A DNA stretch of 64,000 nt, taken from contig OZ004592.1 in NCBI GenBank assembly GCA_963924555.1, positions 4,774,001 through 4,838,000 on the forward strand. Reading direction: 5' to 3'. Shown piece after piece: positions 12,503 to 23,861 of the stretch. Each line of letters begins with the position of its first letter. Position 1 is the stretch's first letter. This DNA is from Crambe crambe. Taxonomy: Eukaryota > Porifera > Demospongiae > Poecilosclerida > Crambeidae. A model generated the notes under the pieces. That model was not told where the DNA came from, made no database searches, and worked only from the letters and a program-made list of their open reading frames with translations. Both the position numbers and the translations under genes were made by a program.

Positions 12503-13591
12503 GTATGAATGTGGGCATATAGGATGTGAATGAAATGATCACAACTTGTGCATGCATACTTACCCAAACTTTTTCTTTATGTGTTCATCAGATCAAGATT
12601 TATTTCTGAAAGTATATTCATGCAGTATAATAATTATTACAGTCCATGCAGACATGCATGACTACTCTGACTCTAGCTTTGGCATATACATTACTGTGGT
12701 TACCTAAATTGATTTATAATATTAATTAGCTATTGTGTATCACCAGCTACCTCTTCAATGGATGGATCAAACACGTTCACTCTGAAATTCTAAACCCAGA
12801 AATTGCATCCACATGACATGAAATCATAATTCACTTCTTTTCTTCACTGTTGGTGATATACTTGACCTATATAATAATCAGTAGCTAGTCAGGGATTCTA
12901 CTATAGCTAACTCAATTTTGCTAGCTACCTTATTCTTTCCAGTAGCTTTATCAGACATCAAATAAAACACTTCTCCATTTTTAACTTTTAATGTAGCTGC
13001 CTTTCTTCTAATGATCCTTTTTTCTTTTTTTTTTCATTGTTGGAAGAGCCCTCAGGATACTTTTTTTCAAGTATATAAGAGATAGCTTGATCAATGACAT
13101 GATACTGCCATTGTGATCATCAATATGCTGCAATAGGCCACGTGGCGCGGACATTCTATGTTGACGTAGGGCAAAATATCGCGATTTTTTTGGTCCGGGG
13201 GGGACTGAATTTTACACTGGACCAAATATTTTCCGACAGGTCCCCCCCTTGGTTTATAATTAGATGCGCGGTAGTAGGAGCTGAATTCCATTTTTGGATG
13301 AGAGCTATTTTTAGAGATCAAGTATTGGGGCGTAAAGAAAGAGATGTCGACATTTGAAGAGGTTGGTTACTAAAGATTAATGGTATTCTAGTTCACATGC
13401 GCAGATTATAGCTAGTATAGTAGGCGCGCGACTAAAGGCAGCTGTATTTCATTCTATGACCATTGAATTGAAGCTTTAATATGTTGTTGTGTTACTTTAG
13501 TCCCAAGTCTCTCTCTATAGCTAGACTACTAGCTTAGTCCATTGCTATTCTAACATGGCTGTTGTGACTCGGTTTGTTTCCTCACATACAG
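12503..13591. other. Remainder of insertion and 5' flank of Roco gene A
   Basis: No coding exon recognised. Small frames at 13091-13357 lie in the right end of the insertion. From 13250 on, the sequence again matches copy 2 (28545 onward) and should hold the promoter of the Roco gene. Confidence 0.45.
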
Positions 13592-16500
13592 TGGCTCCAG
13601 AATGCTACTGTTGAGCAGTTAGAGGAGGTGAGTTGTTATGAAAATAGCTGCTGTGTTGTTGTGTTGGTCCAGTATCTCCAACAAGACCCTCTAGACAGTC
13701 ACTGCCAGCACCTTAGGCCCATAGCAACAGTAGGCCATTACATAGCAACAGTGTATAAAGAATGGGGGGTGCTCGTATGCAGGGATGGGTTGTTTGTTGG
13801 AATGCTGGACTACTCAACCTTAAAGCAGCTACCTCCAGCATATGTGCCCCAATGTTTCATGGGCACACCTCATCTGGAATTTCTGCTACCGGCTACTATG
13901 GCAATATGCTGACTCAGCAAAATTCCTTGACATGTCTGCCGGGGGAAGTGTGTGAGGTCCATCAACTCATGCACCCCTAGACTCTATTAAGCATTAAATG
14001 GTTTGCATACTAGACCCCTGCTCAATTTTTTTCAGGCCATTGTACTCACTCACAAGTCTGCCAAGGGAAGTGGGCGGGGCATAGTGACTCATGGACCCCT
14101 TGATCTTATAGAGCATGATTTACTCTACACATTCTCCAAGTTTGGAAGCCATAGCTCACATGCTGTGCATGTGGTGGTTTTTTTTGTGGTGCATGATGGC
14201 TGTCTTTGTGTGTTGGTTGTATGGTTGTCTCACCTTCTCTCTCTCACTCCTCACAGAGGACGGCATTCTATCAGGGGAGGATAGAGGTCTGGGAACAGGT
14301 GAGTGATGAGTGTAGCAGTGGTGTGATGAGGGCGTGACATGTGGCCCAGTCCATACCTGATGTGTGTTCCATGTGTGCAGGATATAGCTCAGTGGAAGAG
14401 GGAGCTTGCTCAGCCCTCCCTGTCTTCAGATAGGAAACAATCCCTGCAGGAGGAGGTTCAGAGGAGGGAGACATACATCAATATCTACAAACAAGAGATT
14501 CTTGCTATTGATAAAGAATTAGTCAGGCGTGAATCAGCCCTCAGGCAACTTGATTGTAAGTATAGAGATGTTCAACCACTTAGCACTAATTAGATAATGT
14601 AGCAGTACATGTTCTAAATATAGATAATAGCCCAGAGCTAAAATAAGGTGTTCGCTCAGTAGCGATATAATTAATAGCCCTTAGGAAGTAATTAGTGGTT
14701 AATTAAAAGTAGGTGAAATTAATTAATGTTAAAAACAGGTATAACTTTTGAAGGGAAGGTGCTGTAGTTCTAAAGTAAGGACCATTCTGCTCAGAAACAT
14801 TTTCTCTTTCTCTGTGAGACAGTTAACATTGTCTAAGGAGTGTGCCAGGTGTGTAATAACCCATTTTGACCAAATTTAAAGCTGTTTTGTCCATTCTTGA
14901 GCATTGTTGGCATTGGAATGAGTTAGTACTTCAAGTTAGAACTGAATATGGTACTAGTGGTGGAGGGAAAGAGTCATGGCTGCTGAATGCTTCATCTTTG
15001 TATTCATTTCCTTTAGCTACTCCCCCTGAACCTTCCCCTCCTCTTTCTGCCTCCTCCAACCCTCCTCCTTCTGGTGATAATGGTAAGTTGCGGCTATTAA
15101 GTGCTCATAACTTGCAGTTGGTGGTTTAGGTTTATGGGTGGTTATAATACTTTAATTATCATAGCTGTCTCTCCACCTGCTGAGTCTGACGAGATTCAAG
15201 AGTTCTTTAAAGAAATAGAAAAGCACATCAAGAGAAGTGGATCCATCGACCGATTACTGGCACACCTGGTGTTCGTAGGCCTCCCTGGTTCGGGAAAATC
15301 CACACTCATCGCTCGACTCTTGAAACTTCCTCAGATAGAAAAGCTGCTGAAGGCTTCTCCCTCCACTGGTGTCATGAATGGCATCATCGCTGTGGATGTT
15401 GTTGACGACAAAGCCTCCATGCACGCTGCCAACATAGGCAACAATGAGGACTGGAACACAGTCGAATTCGGCATCAGCTGCCTGCGACAGATGGGCGTGA
15501 AGTGTTTCGTTACGTTTGAAGACGGTGAGAGTGTCGGTGACCCCCAAAGGCCAAGCAAGTCTTCAGCGAAGTGCAATAATGGAAGCGGTAGCAGTCGACG
15601 TGATTCACCACCACCAAGCACTTTGTCCAATGTTCGAAAGATTCTGAAAAAGGAGGGAAAATTCACGAGCATTCGTCCATTTCTGGAGAATAGGATTTCT
15701 TTGTACCTGTCGGACACAGGTGGCCAGATAGAGTTCCAAGAATTGCTCCCTCTTTTGGTAGCTGGTCTTGCCATCTTTGTCTTTCTCTTCCCTTTGAATG
15801 TCAAATTGACTGATTTTTTCAGGATCAGTTATCGAAAGGAAGACGGGAGTGAGGACAACTGCTACACCTCATCCCTGACCATCAGAGAAGCTCTCCTGCA
15901 GACGTTATCCAGCATCGACGCCATGAGGACTGACACCTCCATTGCAAAGCACAAGCCATACGTCTTCATAGCAGGCACCCACAAAGACTGCCTTGTGAAA
16001 GAGGTTTGTGGACCTGCATTCATCCAAGACGAAGCCACCGCCATGGATTTGGAAGACGTGATAAAGAAAGAAGCTGTCGTCAACAGGAAGATAGCAGAAA
16101 TTGATGACGAGATCAAGTCACTCATCAAGGAGCACAAGTACGACGACTTGGTCGTTTATGCCAATCCAGATAAGAAACAAGCGATATTCACTATCGATAA
16201 TACAATGGAGAGTGAAGTCTTTGGAGATATTCGATCACGTATCCTCCAATTCATACGTTCTCGTGAAGAGTTTCGTATCCGATTTCCCCTCAGCTATCTC
16301 CTTGCTAGCCTGGAACTCCAAGACTCCAGTCAGCCTTTTCTTCAGCGCAAAGAGTTTACTGAAGCTGTTTCTCAGTATGGAATCAGAGAAGGAGAAGTAG
16401 ACCATCTGCTCCAATTTCTCCACAGCAGGATCGGACAAATCCGCTACTTCCCCACAAAGGGCCTCAAAAACGTGATTGTCAAAGAACCACAAGCCCTCTT

Positions 16501-18675
16501 CAATCTAGTGACAGATCTGATCGTGAATAGCTTTAAGCGAGGTGGCACCATGGCAGATGATTCAGAAGTACAGAAAGGGATATATTCATTCGTAGACTTT
16601 AATTTTGAGTCACGTATTTCGAATCTCACCCCTAAGGAGGTGATTGAGCTCCTGAAGGAACTGCGCATAGTTGCTCCTTTCCACGATCGTCAAGCTGAAG
16701 TGGAAAAGTATTTTATCCCCTGCGTCTTGAACCACCTCTCAGAGTCCACCCTGGAGGAGAAGCAGACAGACATCCAGTCCCTAGCCTTCATGTTTGAGTG
16801 TGGCCATTGCCCTAAAGGGACATTTGGGGTCCTCGTCCATTACATCCTCACTCACGAAGAAGAGGGGAAGATCAATTGGAACCTGGACGTCAACAAGATA
16901 TGCCGAGATCAGGTATCATTCCAGTTTGGCATCTATGAAGACACCATCACCCTCAAGTTCCTAACCACCCACCTGGAGGTGAGATGTTGTCCCGATTCCG
17001 TTTCCACAAGAAGTGAAGCTTTCTCAAAGAAGTCAATTTGTAACAGAGTTCGAGTGGTGCTTCAAGATGGAATAAAGCAGGCTACCAAGAGCCTGCATTA
17101 CGATGAGAAAAAGATGAAGCACAGCCTTGGATTGCATTGTGAAAAGTGTGCAAGAACCCATCAAGTGGTGAAAGATGACAGTCGATACATGCTCAAGTGT
17201 CCGGGTGGAAGCTACCCTTTACCAGATTGTGGGCTGTACTGGTTTGGGCTGAGTAAGTGCAGTGTAGATGGTTCTATTGAAGTGGAATGTTCATATCTGA
17301 TGTACTTGATTGCAGGTCCTCCAGTCTACTCTTTACCTGATAAAGTGAGGGTGAAGGAAGGCTGTGACCAGGATATCCAGTGGATTGTATCATGTGAGCC
17401 TCTCCTGAGGGACTATACCTTATTCAGGGAAGATGGCCAACCTTTTCGTCAAGACAATGTCTTCATCCAAGGGAGTAATATCTGCTTCAGAAAAGTGAAA
17501 AGGAGAGATGCAGGGAAGTATGTTATCAGCTCATCAAGTGCCATTGGCAAAGGTCATGCTTCATTCAACCTCCAAGTCCAATGTGAGTTTATTCTTTGCA
17601 TCTAATGAATATGAGTTATATACCTTCCTCCCTCCATGTAGGCTCACCAAAATATGCCCTCAAGTCACATTACATTGAGGCTACTGCTGGGACCACGCCC
17701 ACTGTCCAATTCTCTGTGGACTGCTGCCCTCCATTGGATGAAGGTGTTCGACACACTCTGACCAAGGAAGGAAGCGGGGCAGCCACCATGCGATTCGAAG
17801 TAGAAGATGACATCATCATCTTTCAGAGAGTGACTGAGACAGATGGAGGAAGATATTCAATCAGCTGTGAAAACGACGTTGGAATGGGACAGGCAACCTT
17901 GGAGTTGGTGGTGAATCCTTCTACCACAAGGACTGCCTGCAGTCCTAAAGCTGGTGAGTAAACCCAATCCTTAGAAATTAGTTATAGAATGTCTCTAGAT
18001 CAAGAGTATAAGAATTCTCCCCTCCTTCTATCCTCACATACACTCTGTACACTTCAGCCACTCAAAGTTCTCTGGGAACAGTTGACCATTTTCAGGTGTC
18101 TTCATTACTAGAAGACTTGAACAATGATAATTTGAGAAAATTGGGGACATCTCTCGGATTGGCTTTTACCAAATTAAAGAGATTGACAAGCCTTCCTGAT
18201 GACATGGTTGAAGCGTGGTTAAGGGGCGATGATAACGTCATCGAAATAAGTGGTCCTCCCAGCTGGGAAAGTCTGGCTACAGCACTTGACAAAATTGGTC
18301 ACACAAAGATAGCCATCACCATCAGGAGAGGTTAGTGTGTGGATTGATATTTGAAAAGTGGAACTCATCAATGTCTCTCTCTCTCTCTCTCACTTAGAAA
18401 AACTGCACATGGTCACTAGTTCTCCTTCCCCTCCACATCAAACAGGTTAGTCCCTCGATCAGTCTGATCAATATGTACCTTTGTAATGAAGTGTCACTCT
18501 TGTAGGAATGATACCGTAAGGTTCATGCCCATAATTGACTTAAGACCTGAATCCACAAACCTGTCATGTTGATAAAAATTTATACTTTGCAGGTCCTCCA
18601 CTTAACCCTTCTTCTCTTCCTTCTCAACCTGCCCCCTCCTCCCAAAGAACTAAATCATGTTGCTCATTGTTATGA
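13592..18675 (+). CDS. Roco-like GTPase with coiled coil, two Ig-like domains, death domain and CaaX end (gene A)
   Basis: Well-supported exons: 14257-14298, 14381-14555, 15017-15082, 15165-17252, 17316-17582, 17642-17953, 18058-18330, 18398-18445, 18593-18675. They join in frame to at least 1,117 residues. Possible earlier exons (13592-13627, from 14036) leave the start unresolved. Order: coiled coil; Pro/Ser linker; Ras-like Roc domain with P-loop GLPGSGKST (about 15278), SDTGGQIEFQE switch and GTHKD base motif (about 15974); COR-like region (IGQIRYFPTKGLKNVIV); Cys-containing module (HCEKCARTH); two I-set-like Ig domains (first ends RRDAGKYVISSSS); death domain (LRKLGTSLGLAF, GPPSWESLATALDKIG); tail ending SCCSLL. 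The final CSLL fits a prenylated CaaX box with Leu. Family members such as LRRK and DAPK are cytosolic signalling scaffolds. A role in stress or immune signalling is inference. Confidence 0.75.
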
Positions 18676-18942
18676 TCAACATTAACTGTGTTTTATGCCA
18701 TTAATTATGTTTGTGTAATGCTTATTTTGTTTTTGATGTGCATTAATTGCAATAGAAGGAAAGGGTCGGCATAATTCAAACCCTACATTATATTACATAC
18801 ATTCGTACTGCACTGCACTGTACTGATGCGCTGCGCTGCACTGTGATGTTATAGTACTTGCTTTCTGGCGGCGTCGAGCGACCCTTACCTTCCTTTTGAA
18901 GGAAGCTGGGTAAAGGGTCGGCGCCGCCAGACGTTCCAAGAC
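18676..18942. repeat. 3' flank with a small palindromic element
   Basis: Between about 18867 and 18931 an inverted repeat CTGGCGGCG ... CGCCGCCAG encloses GACCCTTACC and its complement. It resembles the TAGTCTGG-type MITEs at 20270 and 22075. The last nine bases, 18934-18942 (TTCCAAGAC), are the left target duplication of the next element. Confidence 0.6.
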
Positions 18943-19529
18943 TAGCCTCGTTCCCAGGCTCTCAGTGAAACGGGAAATGTGGGGGCGGAAAGGAGAGCCT
19001 GGTTTCTACTGCACGCACGGGCGTGTAAATTTTGACCACATAATTATTCATAACACGAATTATTACAGTCGTTACGCAACCTTAAATTTTAATTTTTTAT
19101 GACGTCATATTTGACTTGCCACGTGGGCAATTTTTTGTTGAAGAAGTGGTAGGTAGTTCTAGCCTCTCTACTCTCCTTTAGAGCAGTTTTCAGTGGCCAC
19201 GCTTGAAGTACCTATGCAGGAAAGCTGTAAAAACAAGCTATGTGTTTATGGAGTGTAGATAGCTGGGCACTCTGTTTTTAACGGGGAACTTCTGTTAGAT
19301 GGATTAAAGAGCTGTACTTGGGTCTCGTTGGAAAGCGCGCTCTAGGACAACATTGGAAAGCGTGCACAATTCAATAACCAGGTATGTTAAAGATAGTTAT
19401 TTTAGCAGTAGATATGTCATTTTAAAGTAGATGTATAGGTGTCGAAAAATATAATCCACGAGATTACAGAATGATAATAATAGAGCTACAATAAATCCAT
19501 CTATCATCCTCACTTTCAAAGTCAATTTC

Positions 19530-21156
19530 ATCTTAAAAAACGAAGTCCATAATATCAACATCATGATCTCTCTCTGTGGTGTTGCAGCAGTTTCTGCATT
19601 CATATCCAGCTGAGCAAGAGTTCGCCTTCTTTCTACAATTGGTTCGCACACCTGTAACCTCTTATCAAACTCTCAAGTCTATTCCTGATGGTCTTGATGT
19701 TTTCATTAGTGTCTCACACTACAGCGAGTGAGTTATTCTTTATGGACCATCTGTAATAATTATGATAGTGACTGAAGTATTGTCCCCACAGGTGCAGAAC
19801 CCAGCAGGATCTCTTCCAGTGCTTCATTGGAGGCTGTCATCCCATTTTCAAATTTTGTTCTGAACCACGGATGTCATCAAGCCATTTATGATGCTGTTCT
19901 TCCACCGACAATCCCAGGTTATTGAACATAGAGTAGTGGGTGGCCGGACATTGTGTAATAAAACCTTTTGAAGTACACCGTACCCACTAATTGTAGGAAT
20001 TCCAAAATAGCCTGACTTCCAGTTTAAGGGTAACCCTTAGGCAGCTTTAGTATTAGCCAGTGGCTAGTTGGTTCGCCTTGTGCCCATTTTGGACACTAAA
20101 GTTATAAAATAAAGGTTCCTGAAGCAGTACTTCTAGTAATAAGGAAGCAAAAAAGTGGCTTTACCTATCCCACTGAAAAAGGACACATAATCACAGCCAG
20201 TACATACCAACAGTGTCTGAAGAACATGGGGTAACTCTGATGGTGTGAGCTTGCCTAGCTCTGGATCAGTAGTCTGATGTAGCCAACCCTTTACCTTCCT
20301 TTTCTTGGGGGCAGGGGAAGGAGAAAGGGTCTGGTGACTCTAGCATCAACGACTTGTGTCGCGCATGAAAAACAACACTTGGATTCATCATGTGATATAG
20401 CCATAAACTTTTGTTTCTACCACTTTTTGGAGCCTGCCCCTTGCTTTTCTATGGGATCAAGATCGACTCGATAAGCCCTTGATGGGATCGATCGTGGCTG
20501 TAGCTAGCTGTTTCAAGTGAGATGAGAAGTTATCAGCAGGTGGATCAATTGACTTATACGGCATTATGAGGCTAGGGGAGCGAGCATTAGGTGTATGGGA
20601 CGTACTATTCAAACACTGTTGTGACTCCAAGGCTCTTTTCACTTGATCCCCATTTCTTAGACTCTCCAAGAATTCTCCTTTCTCTAACTACTGCTTTTCA
20701 CGCAAATTACTTGCACACGGTTTATGATTGCCATGATGTAATGTTCAAAAATGACACAAGTTGTATATGCTAGAGTCACCAGACCCTTTCTCCTTCCCCC
20801 CACCCCCAAGAAAAGGAAGGTAAAGGGTCGGCTACACCAGACTACTGGATCAGCTTCTAAGGCCATGATCAGATTTTTGAGGTGAAATAGCCTTAACTCT
20901 CTGGCACTATAAAGGCTGATTTATGCAATTATGTCCTTGTTTTTGGAAAAGTAACCAGCCACCTAGGTGTATGGCTAGGATCTGCAAGTACTACCCTTGT
21001 TATATCCCTTCTGCAGGTTTGACAGATTACTCCATCTTCAGGGACATCAAGGCTTGATATGTACCTGTAACCCTCCACTTGGATGGCGTATTCAGATGGA
21101 TTTTTTCCATGGCAGAGGTAGCAGGCTTCTGTGAGGCTGGTGGTCTGCTCTGTCAT
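19530..21156 (-). pseudogene. Decayed transposon protein: C4 zinc finger to CXC motif
   Basis: Read on the minus strand. 21156-20929 is open and has two Cys pairs (CYLCHGKNPSEY, then ICQTCRRDITR). After a break come MALEADP and, beyond a nested MITE, ELGKLTPSELPHVLQTLLVC and TGCDYVSFFSGIGKATF (about 20260-20120). Near 19610-19550 is CRKKANSCSAGYECRNCCN, a CXC-type Cys-rich motif. Fragments in the same order (EADTRLCLH, TPDTDVYMIGIG, ALEADPDLGKLT) lie at about 48330-48580. I believe these belong to one transposon-encoded protein of unknown biochemical function. Frameshifts, stops and insertions make it inactive here. Confidence 0.55.
20270..20844. mobile_element. 575-bp MITE nested in the transposon, 9-bp TSD
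   Basis: CTGGATCAG flanks both sides (20261-20269 and 20845-20853). The ends are TAGTCTGATGTAGCC and the complement of TAGTCTGGTGTAGCC. Inverted arms continue with the ACCCTTTACCTTCC block for about 100 bp. The insertion splits the host transposon reading frame after EADP. Confidence 0.88.
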
Positions 21157-21822
21157 TGCACTATAGCTATATGTATTAGTGTACTGATAACCTTTTTTAA
21201 TGATAAAATATTACCATGTATATTCGTTTGTTCCTTCTCTCCCTCAGAATACACTCAGCAGCAGTTGAAATACTAAGTAATATGATTGTTTACCTACTTA
21301 TCAACCTACATACAATTATAAACCACAAGTACACTTGCTTAACCACTTTCAGCTGCACAGTGAATGCAGCTGGACTTTGCACGCGCTAAGTACATGCTGC
21401 CGATCGTGCACAAGTCCATACTTGGATGATTGTAAGCTAAGGATGTCTGAATAGTGTTGGAGAAAGTAAAGCTTTAGATCTGTGTCGGAAAATATTATAC
21501 CACGCTAGTTAGTACATCCTTTCAAAACAGGTATGTTGCGTGTTTGGTGCCCGTGCAAGTGGATTTTGGCAGTTGTAAGCGATTAAGTGCGTTAATAGTG
21601 TACTAGGAAGGTTGTGTGTCCTCGCTAACAAATTTCAAGTCCAAGAATGCACAGGTAACGGAATAAGAAAACGTTTTCTAGAGGTGCTGTTTTGATTCAC
21701 CGTGCACCTACGGCAAGAATTGACATTTCCGGTAAAATTAAATTTCAATGGGGCTCAATTGACTTCCGGTTTGGTTGCGTAACGACTGATTAAGTAAACG
21801 TCACAATTAGTACAAACGCGCG

Positions 21823-22065
21823 ATGGATGCATGTCGCTTGTGTGAGCAGAGTGCAGCTATTGCCTTGTTTAGCAGTTCTGGATTATCATAGAAGTAGGAT
21901 CAACAAACTCCTGGATGTCCCTGAGCTAGCTCCAGATGACCCCTTCCCATCACACGTCTGTCAAGCTTGCAAGAGGAGAATAGTTTCCTTGGAGAAGGCA
22001 ACTGCAAACATTACTAGCTTCAAAGAGCTGGCCAGATCTTCTTTGCGGAGATCCCTTGAGAGCAG
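21823..22065 (+). pseudogene. Zinc-binding (ZAD-like) N-terminal fragment
   Basis: An ATG at 21823 opens MDACRLCEQSAAIALFSSSG and then hits a stop. One frame over, the sequence continues INKLLDVPELAPDDPFPSHV, CQACKRRI. The two CxxC pairs and the spacing resemble ZAD-type zinc fingers. The shift between the frames and the junction with a RecQ-like piece at about 22066 show it is broken. Confidence 0.45.
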
Positions 22066-22074
22066 GGGCACGAA

Positions 22075-22150
22075 TAGTCTGGCGTCGCCAGCCCAGCTTT
22101 TCTTCGTCCCCCCAAAAAAGAAGAAAAGCTGGGCTGGCGACGCCAGACTA
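22075..22150. mobile_element. 76-bp palindromic MITE, 9-bp TSD
   Basis: GGGCACGAA flanks both sides (22066-22074 and 22151-22159). The element is TAGTCTGGCGTCGCCAGCCC to its complement around a short C/A-rich loop. Same ends and same TSD length as the element at 20270-20844. Confidence 0.9.
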
Positions 22151-22330
22151 GGGCACGAACACGAACATATCCTTGCCATCAAATACAGCTCGGATAGCCA
22201 GCTTCTGCTCTTCCTTCAGCAACAGTTCGGGTAAACCAAGCATTGACAGGGCATGAGAAAGCGCTTGCGGATAGTGGGAACTTGAATCGCTTGAAGAAAC
22301 ACTCTCAGAAACGAACTCGCCATCTTGCAC
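22151..22330 (-). pseudogene. RecQ-like helicase N-terminal fragment
   Basis: The minus-strand peptide runs from MQDGEFVSES to LKEEQKLAIRAVFDGKDMFV. The second half looks like the region just before the Walker A motif of RecQ-type helicases (EQ.AI..V..GKD.F). The sequence stops matching where GxGKS would follow, exactly at the MITE insertion site, so only a fragment remains. Confidence 0.5.
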
Positions 22331-22511
22331 AAAAAAAAACGCTGATTAGACAAAAATTATAATTATGATGAAATCAAAAACGGGAAAGTACGGAGGGAAT
22401 CCAAATCCCCCGGAATGTGAGGGATCCGGTCTGCAGTAGAAACCAGGCTCTCCTTTCCGCCCCCACATTTCCCGTTTCACTGAGAGCCTGGGAACGAGGC
22501 TATTCCAAGAC

Positions 22512-23591
22512 ATGCTCTTCACGATCACAAGTCTGTCGAAGTGGTCGTAGAAAGGGTGAAGGAAGTGTCCTATGAGGAACTCTCCCTTCAAATTCATGAA
22601 AGGTTTGTGTCTCCTGTGCAATGAGTGGTCCAAACTAAAGGTCAAAGTACATCACTAAAATATTCCTAGTGAGTGAATAACATTGGTGTATCTTGGAGAC
22701 ATACTCACAGTCCACCACAACACCTTCCCAACCTTATTCAGTGTGGGACTCTGCCTCAGGGGTCTGGTTGCGAGATTAAGCCACTCCCACTTCCTTTTCA
22801 GCCACTCCCACTTTTTGGGAGTGTGTGGTGTTCTATACTTCTGAATGTCTGTGGCGAGATACCTAGATACCTACTGTCCTAGCAACCAATCATGGATCTG
22901 ATGCGTCCTAGCAACCAATCATGGATCATAGTTATTTGGAGGACCCATGTTGGCTTCACTGGTACTCAAACTCGAAGTGACACATGCAAGGTCATACCTC
23001 AAATCATAATTAGTATGCATGGAGATATCTAATGTATTACCTTGAAAATGTAAGCCAAAATGCTCCTAAAGATATCTTTGAAGTGACGTGCAAGGTCACA
23101 GGTGTTATCTTAACAGTTAGTATGCACCGAGTTATCCAATGTGTGACTTGAAAGTGAAAGCCAAAATGGATGTGTCATGTATACATAGATATATTATTTC
23201 TTTGACCGTAGCCTTAGATGATATAGTAACCGCATTAGTTCCTAGTTTAGTTAGTCCACACATGAAACATGTTCTCTCTTCTAATTACACTACTTTAGAG
23301 GAGAAACACAAATTGTCAAAGAAAAATAGACATGGCTAAGTAAGAATTGTCAAATTGCATTTTCATTTTATAATAGCTTGGGCCCCTCAACCCCATCCTT
23401 GGATCCAGCCCTGTGTATTACTATTAAGTGCTACACTCAACAAGACTGTCTGCAGGCAAGTTTTGGGGTAGAAGCTTCCTACTCCAGTAGATAGAACCCT
23501 CCAGTAGATCGAACCCTGGTGTACATGTGTTGAGTTATGCCATTATCACGCTCAACACTGACTTACACAGCAGTCAAGTCAATAAGAAAAT
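22512..23591. other. Downstream flank of unit 1 with dispersed repeat
   Basis: A short plus-strand stretch at 22512-22588 reads HKSVEVVVERVKEVSYEELS before a possible donor and might be an orphan exon. The sequence from about 22590 to 22860 matches 34571-34780 downstream of the second Roco gene. Two copies of a 26-bp unit (CCTAGCAACCAATCATGGAT) lie at 22878-22930. Nothing else recognised. Confidence 0.4.
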
Positions 23592-23845
23592 GACTCTTAA
23601 TGTGAGTACTGAATTACTGACCATTGATGCCTAATACCCTTAATTAAGTGACCATTGATGCCTTAATGTGAGCTAGTACCCTTAATTAAGTGACCATTGA
23701 TGCCTTAACGTGAGTACCCTTAATCAAGTGACCATTGATGCCTTAATGTGAGTACCCTTAATCAAGTGACCATTGATGCCTTAATGTGAGTACCCTTAAT
23801 TAAGTGTTGTAAATGACCTGATGCCTTAATGTGAGTACCTGTTGT
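23592..23845. repeat. 38-bp minisatellite, about 6 copies
   Basis: The unit is ACCCTTAATTAAGTGACCAT followed by TGATGCCTTAATGTGAGT, repeated in tandem with small indels and C/T changes. Confidence 0.9.
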
Positions 23846-23861
23846 CTTAAATGTGAGGAAT

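Larger units (their letters stand above)
11378..13249 (-). mobile_element. 1.87-kb insertion carrying a decayed Ulp1/PHD gene
   Basis: Copy 2 reads straight from CTATATTAA to TGGTTTATAA (28540-28551). In copy 1 these are separated by this segment, so copy 2 gives the empty site. The ends are GGGTCTGTC on the left and the complement of GGGGACCTGTC on the right, followed inside by related runs such as AAATATTTGGTCC. This suggests degenerate terminal inverted repeats. A target duplication is not clear, so I do not assign a superfamily. Confidence 0.7.
18943..22502 (-). mobile_element. 3.56-kb DNA transposon with 9-bp target-site duplication
   Basis: The left end starts TAGCCTCGTTCCCAGGCTCT and the right end is its exact complement. 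The inverted repeats match over at least 60 bp (18943-19007 and 22438-22502). TTCCAAGAC flanks both sides (18934-18942 and 22503-22511). This is direct evidence of a TIR transposon that makes 9-bp duplications. Inside are decayed minus-strand coding pieces (zinc-binding N-terminus, CTGCDYVSFF block, CXC motif), a RecQ-like fragment and two nested MITEs. Confidence 0.88.

Noticed and set aside
13142-13357. Open frame across the right end of the 1.87-kb insertion
   Set aside because: It spans the junction between element and host and has no recognisable domain.
15254-16668. Several minus-strand open frames of 74-157 codons opposite Roco gene A (and the same opposite gene B)
   Set aside because: They are antisense shadows of the conserved GTPase exon and have no domain of their own.
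18058-18072. Acceptor at CATTTTCAG/GTGTCTTC (18095) as the start of the death-domain exon
   Set aside because: It puts the exon out of frame with the preceding phase-1 donor. The acceptor ending at 18057 keeps frame.
23592-23845. CRISPR-like spaced repeat
   Set aside because: Units are directly adjacent without unique spacers, and the genome is eukaryotic.
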